Shown here: positions 1-8,289 of the stretch, in pieces
Numbering within the stretch: the stretch's first letter is position 1
Layout: each line of letters begins with the position of its first letter
Assembly: GCA_021836225.1 (NCBI GenBank)
Contig: JAKBJA010000080.1
Coordinates: 1 to 24,819 of the forward strand
Source: Pseudomonadota bacterium
Lineage (GTDB): Bacteria; Pseudomonadota; Gammaproteobacteria; Burkholderiales; Thiobacillaceae
Length of the DNA stretch: 24,819 nt
Direction: 5' to 3'
Translations under genes and position numbers: made by a program
The notes under the pieces: generated by a model
Database searches by the model: none
Seen by the model: the letters and a program-made list of their open reading frames with translations, nothing else
What the model was told of the DNA's origin: nothing

Positions 1-2
1 AT

Positions 3-458
3 CTCTCGTCCATTGTCTTCGACCTCCACCAGGTCACCGAGATCCAGGCCGAATTGCTGGGTGGCAACGGCGTGGCGACCGAGAAGATCAAGCACGCCAA
101 TCTGGTCAGCTTCACCTGCTTGAAGTCGTTCGCGTTCGACCAGCGCTTCGAGCGCAAGGACGCTCACGACCTGATCTATTGCATCGAACACGCGCCCGAA
201 GGCATGAACGCCGTCGCCGAAGCCTTCCGCAAGGAACGCGACGGCAAGCACGGCGCCGTGATTCAGGCGTCGCTGGCGATCCTGCACAGTCGTTTCGCAC
301 CGGACGACAAGACGGAGGGGTATCGCAAAGATGGCCCGGTGTCGGTGGCCAAATTCGAACTTGGGGAGAGCGACGAGCCTGAGCAGCGCGAGGCGCGAGT
401 CCTGCGGCAGCGGCAAGCGAGCGATGTTATCGATCAACTCCTCGGGCGGATTGGCTGA
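3..458 (+). CDS. C-terminal part of a nucleotidyltransferase-like (AbiEii-type) protein, 5' truncated by window edge
   Basis: The reading frame is open from the first bases of the window to a TGA at 456-458, so the N-terminus lies outside. The readable part (about 151 residues) contains a segment LVSFTCLKSFAFDQRFERKD followed by AHDLIYCIEH. This resembles the 'K-A-lAf..R...KDayDl.y' helix of AbiEii/MNT-type nucleotidyltransferases, where it follows the catalytic domain. The catalytic GS...DxD part would be upstream and cannot be checked, so the family call rests on one motif region. The stop overlaps the next start (TGATG), which suggests co-translation with the downstream endonuclease and membership of the same defence operon. 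It may be a toxin or antitoxin component, or simply a conserved hypothetical protein. Confidence 0.5.
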   Translation, partial: LSSIVFDLHQVTEIQAELLGGNGVATEKIKHANLVSFTCLKSFAFDQRFERKDAHDLIYCIEHAPEGMNAVAEAFRKERDGKHGAVIQASLAILHSRFAPDDKTEGYRKDGPVSVAKFELGESDEPEQREARVLRQRQASDVIDQLLGRIG

Positions 459-1390
459 TGAAAGGGTACGACATGGGTTTTCCCGCCGACATCAAGGGGT
501 GCATGAAAGACTGCATCCTGTCCTTGTTCTGGCCGCGTAAGGACATCGTTGGCTTTTTTGAGAAACACGGATGTACCAAGGCCGAAGTGAGTGGCCTGGA
601 AATCGACGGTGAGAATGGCCTCAAGCGACACGAGATCATCGACGTGCTCTTCGAGACACTGAACGCACGTCCTGACAACGGGCTTGGGCCGTTTCGCGCC
701 ATGCTGCAGTCGCTGTTGGCATGGTCGCACTTCGACTCGTACTACTTCGACAGGCTTCGCAAGTTAGACCGCGCGACCGCGAACAAGAATCTTGAACACT
801 TGCGACAACTGCAGGAAATCCGCGACGCGAAGATCAAGTCGGATCGAGAGCGCCGAGCGACCCACGAGGCGGCGCGCCAGCAGCCGACGGTTACCTTGGA
901 AGACCTGCGTGCCGAATACCTAGGCCTACTGGCCAATAAGACACCGAGACAGCAGCGTGGCTACGCACTGGAACGCATCCTGGCCGAACTCGCCAAGCTC
1001 TCACGCCTAGAGACGACGGAAGCATTTCGCGTCCACGGCGAGCAGATCGATGGTGCGGTGAAGTTCGACGGAGAGCACTACCTGATCGAGGCCAAATGGC
1101 AGGAGAAATCGGCAAGCAATGAGCCTGTCTACCAGTTCGCTGGCAAGGTGGCCGGCAAGCTCTATGGACGCGGCCTGTTCATCTCGGTCAATGGTTTCAG
1201 TGCCGAAGTGGTCCGGAGCCTGATCATGGGCAAGGAGATTCAGACGCTCTTCGTTGACGGTGAAGATTTGGTTCTCGTGCTTGAAGGGCACTTGAACTTT
1301 CGCGACATGATCGACCGCAAGGTGAAAGCGGCACAAACGAAGGGCCTCATTTACGTGCACCCGATCTCCGGTGCGGAGAAGAAAACCTAA
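458..1390 (+). CDS. Mrr-like PD-(D/E)xK restriction endonuclease-type protein
   Basis: This is a 310-residue protein. The C-terminal half has a type IV restriction (Mrr_cat) signature: GYALERIL at about 168-175 supplies a helix glutamate (E172), QIDGAV supplies the catalytic aspartate (D198), and LIEAKWQ gives the E-x-K pair (E211, K213). The N-terminal 150 residues are helical and charged, with a likely coiled coil around 100-140 (rich in K, R, E and Q), and I do not recognise them. Expected role: metal-dependent cleavage of foreign or modified DNA in the cytoplasm. The start at 458 overlaps the previous stop (TGATG). Another in-frame ATG at 473 is possible. Only 17 bases separate it from the OLD-family gene, so it may be a third subunit or an independent nuclease of the island. 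Confidence 0.8.
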   Translation: MKGYDMGFPADIKGCMKDCILSLFWPRKDIVGFFEKHGCTKAEVSGLEIDGENGLKRHEIIDVLFETLNARPDNGLGPFRAMLQSLLAWSHFDSYYFDRLRKLDRATANKNLEHLRQLQEIRDAKIKSDRERRATHEAARQQPTVTLEDLRAEYLGLLANKTPRQQRGYALERILAELAKLSRLETTEAFRVHGEQIDGAVKFDGEHYLIEAKWQEKSASNEPVYQFAGKVAGKLYGRGLFISVNGFSAEVVRSLIMGKEIQTLFVDGEDLVLVLEGHLNFRDMIDRKVKAAQTKGLIYVHPISGAEKKT

Positions 1391-1407
1391 AGCCAAAAGA
1401 ACGGGAA

Positions 1408-3255
1408 ATGCCCATGCGACTGAGCCGGATCGTTATCAGGAATTTCCGCAACTTCAAATTGCTGGACGTTCGCCTAGGCGAACATGCCGTCGTGCTCGGC
1501 GAAAACAAGGTCGGCAAAACCAATCTGCTGTTTGCGCTGCGACTGATCCTCGATCCCTCACTTCCCGACTCGTTGCGCAAGTTGCGTCTTGATGATTTCT
1601 GGGATGGGCTGGCCCGGCCGCTGAAAGCGGAGGACATGATTAAGGTGTCGGTCGAGTTTCGAGGTTTCGAAGACGATGAGAATCTGCTGGCGGTATTGGC
1701 GGATCACCTCGTACGGCCGGACCCGATGGTGGCGCGAATCACGTATCGCTACCAGCCCGTGCCGGGGCTTGAGGGTGCGCCGCGCAGCGAGGCAGACTAC
1801 GAATTCATTGTGTTCGGCGGAGACCGCCCCGACAACGCGGTTGGCTACGATCTGAGGCGCTGGATGCCGCTGGATCTATTTCCGGCGCTGCGCGATGCCG
1901 AATCGGACCTCGCGCGCTGGGCGCGATCTCCGCTGCGCCCCCTCCTGGATCGTGCCGCGAAGACGGTAGATGCAAAAGCACTCAGCACGATCGCCGGTGA
2001 GGTTCACAAAACAACCTCCAAAATTGCTGCGTTACCTGAACTCGCAGGGGTTGTGGGCCAGGTCAACAATCAGCTCACCGCCATGGTGGGAGACAAGCAT
2101 GCCGTCGAAACGGCACTGGGTTTTGCGCCTATGGAGCCGGACCGGTTGATACGCGCGCTGCAAATGATGATCGACGGCGGCAGGCGCGGTGTGGCAGAGG
2201 CCAGTCTCGGCTCCGCCAATGTGCTTTACCTCGCACTGAAGCATCTGGAACATCAATACCTGGTGGAAGAGGGAGAGCGCCAACATACGTTTCTTGCGAT
2301 AGAGGAACCCGAGGCCCACCTGCATCCCCATCTGCAGCGACTCATCTATCGGAACTACCTGCAAACACGTGACGACGCGCAAGCCGAACCCGGGCCGCGC
2401 AGTATTCTGCTCACCACGCATTCGCCAAATGTGGCCAGCGTGGCTCCGCTCGCCAATGTGGTTGTCCTGCGCCAGGTGGCTGGCGAAGGGCATACCGTCG
2501 GGCGCTCTCTTAAAGGCGTCAAACTCGATGCCAGCGACCGCGAGGACCTGGAACGATATATCGACGTCACGCGCGGCGAGCTGTTTTTCTCGAAGGGCGT
2601 CATTCTGGTGGAAGGCGATGCGGAGAAGTTTCTGTTGCCGACGCTGGCCAAGCTGTATGACGAGCGTCTGGATTTTGATGCGATGGGCATCACAGTCTGC
2701 TCCATCGCCGGCACCAACTTCGCTCCTTACGTCCAGCTACTGGGACCTAAGGGGCTCGATATCCCATTCGTGGTGTTGACGGATTTCGACCCGAAGGATG
2801 AGGCGGCGAGCCAGGAGGACGCGGATCCTGACGGGGCGGGCGTTACGAACAGCTATGGCGAAAACAGGATCGTCAATCAGATCATGCAGCACATCCTGGA
2901 TGAGGATGTTTGGGAGGGAAGCGACTTTGCGCAGGTGATGAAACTTGCGCCGAAACATGGCGTGTTCTTGAACGAATTCACGTTTGAGATTGATGTTTTC
3001 AGGGCGGGGGCAGAGGACCAGTTCCTGACAGCCATCAAGGAGCTCACCACCAACAAGAAGATGCACACGCGCTTCGCTAGCCTCGCAACCGATCCTGATT
3101 CGCTCGATCCCTCGCAGTTTCTCAAGGATATCGACTCAATCGGCAAGGGCCGTGTGGCGCAACGCCTGGCGTCGGTGCTGATAAAAGAGAACATCGATGC
3201 ATGTCCTGAATACATCGAATCTGCGCTGGACTATTTAAAGGCCAAGCTGGGATGA
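1408..3255 (+). CDS. gajA: GajA-like OLD-family ATPase/TOPRIM endonuclease
   Basis: This 615-residue protein has an ABC-type ATPase followed by a TOPRIM nuclease domain. Visible motifs: Walker A GENKVGKT (31-38), a signature-like stretch before ALKHLEHQ (about 260-280), Walker B with D-loop FLAIEEPEAHLHP (295-307), the H-loop LLTTHSP (334-340), the TOPRIM acidic motif LVEGDAEKFLLP (400-411, E402) and LTDFDPKDE with D459 and D461. This is the class 2 OLD architecture, whose members are paired with a UvrD-type helicase, as here. In Gabija systems GajA nicks DNA and is restrained by nucleotides. The next gene overlaps by four bases (ATGA), as expected for an obligate pair. An alternative start lies at 1414. 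The acidic TOPRIM residues look intact, so I infer an active nuclease. Confidence 0.88.
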   Translation: MPMRLSRIVIRNFRNFKLLDVRLGEHAVVLGENKVGKTNLLFALRLILDPSLPDSLRKLRLDDFWDGLARPLKAEDMIKVSVEFRGFEDDENLLAVLADHLVRPDPMVARITYRYQPVPGLEGAPRSEADYEFIVFGGDRPDNAVGYDLRRWMPLDLFPALRDAESDLARWARSPLRPLLDRAAKTVDAKALSTIAGEVHKTTSKIAALPELAGVVGQVNNQLTAMVGDKHAVETALGFAPMEPDRLIRALQMMIDGGRRGVAEASLGSANVLYLALKHLEHQYLVEEGERQHTFLAIEEPEAHLHPHLQRLIYRNYLQTRDDAQAEPGPRSILLTTHSPNVASVAPLANVVVLRQVAGEGHTVGRSLKGVKLDASDREDLERYIDVTRGELFFSKGVILVEGDAEKFLLPTLAKLYDERLDFDAMGITVCSIAGTNFAPYVQLLGPKGLDIPFVVLTDFDPKDEAASQEDADPDGAGVTNSYGENRIVNQIMQHILDEDVWEGSDFAQVMKLAPKHGVFLNEFTFEIDVFRAGAEDQFLTAIKELTTNKKMHTRFASLATDPDSLDPSQFLKDIDSIGKGRVAQRLASVLIKENIDACPEYIESALDYLKAKLG

Positions 3256-5015
3256 TCTCTCCTGCGCTCCCATATCTCAAAGACGCGGAGGATTTGCGCG
3301 GGAACGAGGATCAATGGCGTGCATACCAATCGGCAGGGAACTGCGTCATTCTGGCCGGGCCTGGCAGCGGCAAGACCAAGACCATCACCGTCAAGATCGG
3401 CCGGATGCTTGCCGAGGATGTGCACCGGCCGCGCCGTCTCGCATGCATCACTTATAGCAATGCCTGTGTCGGCGAGTTGCGATCGCGGCTGAGCAAGCTC
3501 GGTGCGGACGACGGCAATCGTCTCCTGCTCTCCACTGTGCACTCCTTTTGTCTGACGGAACTGGTATCGCCCTACGCTGCGCTGGCAGATCTCGACGTAC
3601 CTGATCCGCTCGTCGTGGTTTCGCCAGCGCAGGCACGAAAGCTCTTTGCCGATGCCTACAGCGAGCAGTTGGGGGGCAATGCGCCGAATTGGTTTCGCAT
3701 GGCCTGCGACAAGCTACGGCGCACCATCCCGGACAAAGGCAGTGACGAATGGCGCGCGTGGTCCGCCCGCGAAACGCGGGTGGTCGAAGCGTACGAAGCA
3801 TTGCTTCTACAAAGTGGGTTGATCGACTTCGATGGACTGGTTCTTGCCGGCCTGCAACTTGTGGAGAAGCACGAATGGGTTCGGCGAGCCATTCAGGCCA
3901 AGTATCCGGCAATTGTGATCGATGAATACCAGGACCTCGGCCTGCCCTTGCATCGCATCGTGTTGGCGTTGCTTCGGGCGGGAACCCGGATCGTTGCCGT
4001 GGGTGACCCGGACCAGTCCATCTATGGATTCACCGGCGCCAAACCGAGCCTGTTGCGTGCATTGGCTCGTCTCCCGCAGATGGAATCCATCAGGCTCAAG
4101 TTGAACTACCGCTGCGCTGACCGCATCATCGCGGCTTCCATGGCGCTGTTGCCCACCCCTGCGGAGTTTCGCTCTCATGATGGACGGGCCGGCGAAATCC
4201 ACATTCACCGACTGGAGCGCAGCATCCGCGAGCAGGCGGACTATACGCTGGGTACGCTGGTGCCAGCGATGCTGGCGGCGAATCCTTCGTGGGCGCCGGG
4301 GGACATTGCTTTACTGTACCGCACGCTTAACGAGGGGACGCCGATTGCGCAGGCGGCGGATACCATCGGCATGCGGTATTTCCGGCTTGACAACGGCTCG
4401 CCGATCAAGCGTACCCGTCTGACTGAGTGGCTCACGGATGCTGCGCGATGGTGCTCCGGCGGGTGGCAGACAGGGACTGTTTCTCTTTCGCAATTGCTCA
4501 AAGCCTGGCGGCGGATGCGTCGCTCCGTCAAACGCGAATCAGAGTTGCAGGCCGCACGCAAGCGGTTGATTGCGTCGCTGTTCTCACTGAGGGATGGTGC
4601 GCTGCCTTTGCATCAATGGCTTTCCGCACTGCGCCGCGAAGTGCTGGATGAATTGCTACAGCACGAGCCTGGTCTCGCCGACGAGAAAGACAACCTGAAC
4701 GAGCTGATAACGGCCGCTGCAGCGGCCGGGCCTTTGCAGACATTCACGGTAGAGATATTCGGGAATCAGGGCAAGAGCCCGGACCAGATCAATCTGATGA
4801 CACTACACAGTTCGAAAGGGCTGGAGTTCCAGGCGGTCATCATGGTCGGGCTGGAAAATGGCGTGTTCCCCAGCGGCTACGACAAGACCGATGAGCAACT
4901 GGAAGAAGCAGTTCGGCTTTTCTATGTGGGTGTAACGCGCGCCAAGACACAGATTCATCTGACCTACGACTCAGATGAGTCGCCGCTGATCACGTCCATT
5001 CGGGAGGCTGGCTAG
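3252..5015 (+). CDS. gajB: GajB-like UvrD/PcrA-family helicase
   Basis: This 587-residue superfamily 1 helicase has its motifs in order: Walker A AGPGSGKTKT (35-44), the motif Ia region ITYSNACVGELRSRL, STVHSFC (94-100), motif II IVIDEYQDLG (221-230), motif III GDPDQSIYGF (251-260), motif IV LNYRC, motif V MTLHSSKGLEFQAVIMVG and motif VI FYVGVTRAKTQ near the C-terminus. All ATPase motifs look complete. It starts inside the stop of the OLD-family gene (ATGA overlap), the arrangement of Gabija and class 2 OLD loci, where the helicase-like partner senses DNA ends or nucleotide depletion and activates the nuclease. It is somewhat longer than the GajB proteins I recall, so 'Gabija-like' is safer than a firm assignment. 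A general repair helicase is unlikely given the context. Confidence 0.88.
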   Translation: MISPALPYLKDAEDLRGNEDQWRAYQSAGNCVILAGPGSGKTKTITVKIGRMLAEDVHRPRRLACITYSNACVGELRSRLSKLGADDGNRLLLSTVHSFCLTELVSPYAALADLDVPDPLVVVSPAQARKLFADAYSEQLGGNAPNWFRMACDKLRRTIPDKGSDEWRAWSARETRVVEAYEALLLQSGLIDFDGLVLAGLQLVEKHEWVRRAIQAKYPAIVIDEYQDLGLPLHRIVLALLRAGTRIVAVGDPDQSIYGFTGAKPSLLRALARLPQMESIRLKLNYRCADRIIAASMALLPTPAEFRSHDGRAGEIHIHRLERSIREQADYTLGTLVPAMLAANPSWAPGDIALLYRTLNEGTPIAQAADTIGMRYFRLDNGSPIKRTRLTEWLTDAARWCSGGWQTGTVSLSQLLKAWRRMRRSVKRESELQAARKRLIASLFSLRDGALPLHQWLSALRREVLDELLQHEPGLADEKDNLNELITAAAAAGPLQTFTVEIFGNQGKSPDQINLMTLHSSKGLEFQAVIMVGLENGVFPSGYDKTDEQLEEAVRLFYVGVTRAKTQIHLTYDSDESPLITSIREAG

Positions 5016-5120
5016 TTGAACGGGCTGCCACAAACCGACTATGCGCCGCCAACCGACGGCGAGCAGGTGTTCTACGACCCGGTAGTAACCGCGTCAATCG
5101 ATCACAAGGAGGTGCGCTGA
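5016..5120 (+). CDS. probable 34-aa small protein between helicase and HEPN-like genes
   Basis: A TTG codon immediately follows the helicase TAG. It is preceded by a Shine-Dalgarno match GGGAGG at 5002-5007 with 8-base spacing, and the frame stays open to a TGA at 5118-5120 that overlaps the next ATG (TGATG). The peptide begins MNGLPQTDYAPPTDGEQV and is hydrophilic and proline/acid-rich, with no membrane segment. Abutting the upstream stop and overlapping the downstream start fits translational coupling. It could also be only a leader that keeps ribosomes moving to the gene at 5120, which has its own AAGGAGG at 5106-5112. I do not recognise a family. Support is positional, not homology-based. 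Confidence 0.45.
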   Translation: MNGLPQTDYAPPTDGEQVFYDPVVTASIDHKEVR

Positions 5121-6025
5121 TGCCGGACTACTTCAGCAATCGGGAAAACGGCCCAAGAGCGCGAACCGAGCAGGTGATCTCACCTACGGTTTGGGCCGGC
5201 GTGGTCGCCTTGGTGCAGGGGCTGATCAACAATGGTGCCTTTGGACTTCGATTCCCCGAGCGTTGCCCAGATGGGCAGGCTGTTTGCGGTTGCGACTCTG
5301 ACTCACTGGCGGCGGCCGTGGTCGCGGAGATACCCGGTCTGGTGTGGCCGCTTGAAACCACTCGTGAGGTGGAGGAGGACTATTTCTCTCAGCACAAGCC
5401 GTTTGCGCCGGAAACATTGTTGATCTTGGACTTCATCGAGTTCGTGCATGACGCCGTGGCGAAGCCAATCCCTGGCAATTACCACGACTTCTTCAGTCAC
5501 CACCATCTGAGTTTCGATCAACAAGCGGGGCAGGACGAGTTCCGAGCGACCGCCAACCGCATTTTTTCGCGTAATGGCGTTGCCTTCGAGATGCTCTCGA
5601 CGGGGCGCATTGTTCGAGTGCTGCCGCTGGTGTTGGGTGATGAACTGAGGCGAACGGTCTTCAATACCGGGGACCGCACGCTTGACAACATGCTGGATGA
5701 GTGTTGGGCGAAGTTTTCTGACCGCAATCCCCTTGTTCGACGAGAAGCGCTGGAGCGGCTGTGGGATGCATGGGAGAGACTCAAATCGCTTGCGGACCCT
5801 GGCGACAAGAAGAAGTCGATCACGATCATCCTAAATGCCGCCGCAACGGAGCCGTTGTTGCGAGCCAGGCTGGAAGCCGAGGCGCAGGAGTTGAACTTGA
5901 TTGGCAATAGCCATTTGATCCGCCATTCCGAGGTGAGCCAAGTGCCGGTGATCGATGCGGACCATATCGATTACCTCTTTCATCGTCTGTTCGCGATGAT
6001 CCAACTGATGCTGAAGAAAAAATAG
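5120..6025 (+). CDS. Abi/HEPN-like protein of the defence operon
   Basis: This 301-residue soluble protein starts at an ATG that overlaps the preceding stop and has a strong AAGGAGG seven bases upstream. The N-terminal half (about 1-180) resembles AbiJ-type N-terminal regions, with aromatic and acidic patches such as LILDFIEFVHD. The C-terminal part (about 185-300) looks like an all-helical Abi-C/HEPN-type domain: ALERLWDAWERLKSL (210-224), KKKSITIIL, then IGNSHLIRHSE (261-271) and a final helix DYLFHRLFAMIQLML. The N...RHSE segment is the conserved polar motif of such families, but the canonical RxxxxH spacing of HEPN RNases is not evident, so RNase activity is uncertain. Its place directly before the Argonaute gene (8-base gap) suggests an accessory or effector of that module. 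Confidence 0.6.
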   Translation: MPDYFSNRENGPRARTEQVISPTVWAGVVALVQGLINNGAFGLRFPERCPDGQAVCGCDSDSLAAAVVAEIPGLVWPLETTREVEEDYFSQHKPFAPETLLILDFIEFVHDAVAKPIPGNYHDFFSHHHLSFDQQAGQDEFRATANRIFSRNGVAFEMLSTGRIVRVLPLVLGDELRRTVFNTGDRTLDNMLDECWAKFSDRNPLVRREALERLWDAWERLKSLADPGDKKKSITIILNAAATEPLLRARLEAEAQELNLIGNSHLIRHSEVSQVPVIDADHIDYLFHRLFAMIQLMLKKK

Positions 6026-6033
6026 GAGAGGGC

Positions 6034-8289
6034 ATGGGACGACAACTGCAGCTCAACTTCACGCCGTTGTTCGTGCATGGCGATGCCATCCGATTGCAGA
6101 CCCTGCCATTCAAGAACTCGCAGCAATTACGTGACCTTCGTAACCAGTACCGAACGCAGTTTGCGGTAACCCGTCGGGCAGATCAGATTGTGGCGTTACC
6201 ACTTGCGCCCGACGCGACGCCCATCGGCGAGGAAAAGCATGTCTCCGCGGTCGAGCACGTCTCGCTGATTCGGCCATTGCTTGAACAGCGTTTGGTGTCA
6301 TTACTGAGTGCAAACAGGCGGCCAGTGGCCCGCTACAACCCGATCACGACAGTGGGACGCACATTGCCGACGGGTTTTCTGGACGTTGATGAGCATGTTC
6401 ACCTGCAGTCTCGCGTCTTGATCTCCATTCGATTCCTGAAACTACAAGGTTCCGACTTGCTTGGACTGTTGTGGGATATCGAAATCCAGAAAACATGCGC
6501 GACCAGCTTGGCGGTGTTGAGCGAGCACGGCGTTCGCCTGGATGGCTTGGTGGTCGAACGCGAGACGCCGGTAGAAGATACGCGCATGCTGCCCCAGCGC
6601 AGACTTGTCGGACGCGTTGGAGGCATCGCAGACGGCAAGGCACGACTGTCTGAGCGGTTCATGAATGTGGAAGAGTTGCTGCCCCTGGACGAGTTGTATC
6701 TGGAGGCCTCGCCCGAGAACATTCGGCCCCTGTTACAGCACTTCACGCGAAACGCCTCCGGAAGCGCGCAGGGCAAGATCGATAAGATCGTGTTCGAGAA
6801 CAGCAGGGGGCGTGCCCGGATGGAGCACATCGTCCGGATTTCGGACTGGGTGCGGGGCTTGGGTGCCATCGAGTTGCAAGAAGGGCTGAGTGTTGGTATC
6901 GGTAGCCTGATCAGCGAAAAAAATGGCACGACGTTTCCGCGTTTCGCGGAAGCCAGCACACCGACCTACGTGTTCGATGCCGGCACGCTCAAGTCAGAGA
7001 CGCGTGCGGCTGTAGGACTGACAAAGTTCGGGCCTTACAGCAGGCATGTGTTCACGCCGACGCGGCCGAACGTCTGTGTGGTCTGTGATCGGTCGCGACG
7101 CGGGCAATTCGAACTATTCCTCAGGAAGTTCCGGGACGGGTTGACGGTCGACGGCAATTCGCTGCCATTCGGCAGAGGATTTCTCGGAATCTACGGTCTG
7201 CAGGGCATCACGCTGACATTCGTGGAAGCTGACAGCTTCACAGCAGACGCGTACCACGCGGCTGCTTCCAAGGCTGTGCGCATGGGCGCCGAAGGGACGC
7301 CCTGGCACCTGGCACTGGTGCAGACCGAGAGAGATTCGCGACAGTTGCCACCGCAACGCAACCCATATTTGGTAGCCAAAGCGGCGTTTCTTTCCAACCA
7401 GATTCCCACACAGTTCATCGCCTTCGAGACCTTTGCGATGGCACCCGGCAATCTGTCTTACACACTCAGCAATCTCGCACTCGCCGTCTATGCCAAGCTC
7501 GGCGGCATTCCCTGGTTGATCAAATCGGACAAGGGGATCGCGCACGAAGTGGTCATTGGCCTGGGTAGCGCGGCGATAGGCGAGTCACGGTTCTCGAAGA
7601 AGGAAAGGATCGTCGGTATCACCAGCGTCTTCCGCGGTGATGGCGGCTATCTGCTGTCCAACTTGTCGAATGCCGTGCCGATGGCGAAGTACGGTGAGGC
7701 GCTGACCGATTCGTTGCAGGCAACGCTCCAGCGCGTGCGCAGCGAAATGAACTGGATCAAGGGCGATTCTGTGCGGGTGATCGTGCACGCATTCAAACCC
7801 ATGCGTAACACGGAGATCGAGTCTGTCAAGACGGCACTCAAAGAATTCTCGGAATTCGATCTGCAGTTCGCGTTCTTGCATGTCAAGCAAGACCACCCCT
7901 ACCTCCTGTTCGACGACGATTCTGTCGGAACAAAAGGAAGGGGAGAGAAAACCCCGATACGGGGCCTCTATGCGGAGGTTGGCGACAATGAGACTTTGCT
8001 GACCCTAACTGGGCCTCAGCAACTCAAGCGACCGACGGACGGGTTGCCCAAGCCATTGCTGTTGACTCTGCATCGTGATTCGACGTTCACGGACATCATC
8101 TATCTCACGAAGCAGGTCTACTGGTTTTCGAACCATTCCTGGCGCAGCTTCCTGCCGGCTGCGATGCCTGTCACCATCTACTACTCCGACCTCGTCGCGA
8201 GCCTCTTAGGTCGACTGGATCGCTTGGGTAGCCGGTGGAGTCCTAGCGTGATGCTTGGCAAGATCGGAACAACGAGGTGGTTTCTGTGA
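6034..8289 (+). CDS. long prokaryotic Argonaute with inactive PIWI domain
   Basis: This is a 751-residue protein. The N-terminal and linker regions (1-about 335) are divergent. A MID domain (about 340-495) keeps the guide 5'-phosphate pocket: Y445 and K449 in NPYLVAK, Q460 in IPTQF and K488 in YAKLGGIPW. The PIWI domain (about 500-735) has EVVIGLGSA (505-513), where glycine (G511) replaces the first catalytic Asp; the dG.y turn RGDGGY; VIVHAFKPMRNTEIESV (583-598), where the third catalytic Asp is absent; and the helix PVTIYYSDLVASLL. The protein ends in WFL, typical of Argonaute C-termini that fold back into the MID/PIWI pocket. It is therefore probably a guide-dependent target sensor rather than a slicer, like long-B pAgos that act through partner effectors. 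GGAGAGG at 6025-6031 is a good ribosome site. The next gene overlaps and encodes a nuclease. Confidence 0.87.
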   Translation: MGRQLQLNFTPLFVHGDAIRLQTLPFKNSQQLRDLRNQYRTQFAVTRRADQIVALPLAPDATPIGEEKHVSAVEHVSLIRPLLEQRLVSLLSANRRPVARYNPITTVGRTLPTGFLDVDEHVHLQSRVLISIRFLKLQGSDLLGLLWDIEIQKTCATSLAVLSEHGVRLDGLVVERETPVEDTRMLPQRRLVGRVGGIADGKARLSERFMNVEELLPLDELYLEASPENIRPLLQHFTRNASGSAQGKIDKIVFENSRGRARMEHIVRISDWVRGLGAIELQEGLSVGIGSLISEKNGTTFPRFAEASTPTYVFDAGTLKSETRAAVGLTKFGPYSRHVFTPTRPNVCVVCDRSRRGQFELFLRKFRDGLTVDGNSLPFGRGFLGIYGLQGITLTFVEADSFTADAYHAAASKAVRMGAEGTPWHLALVQTERDSRQLPPQRNPYLVAKAAFLSNQIPTQFIAFETFAMAPGNLSYTLSNLALAVYAKLGGIPWLIKSDKGIAHEVVIGLGSAAIGESRFSKKERIVGITSVFRGDGGYLLSNLSNAVPMAKYGEALTDSLQATLQRVRSEMNWIKGDSVRVIVHAFKPMRNTEIESVKTALKEFSEFDLQFAFLHVKQDHPYLLFDDDSVGTKGRGEKTPIRGLYAEVGDNETLLTLTGPQQLKRPTDGLPKPLLLTLHRDSTFTDIIYLTKQVYWFSNHSWRSFLPAAMPVTIYYSDLVASLLGRLDRLGSRWSPSVMLGKIGTTRWFL

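Noticed and set aside
6034..8289. PIWI-RE type protein with DinG helicase partner
   Set aside because: The neighbouring helicase is UvrD-type, not DinG-type, and the MID pocket keeps the Y-K-Q-K pattern of ordinary pAgos, so a long pAgo fits better.
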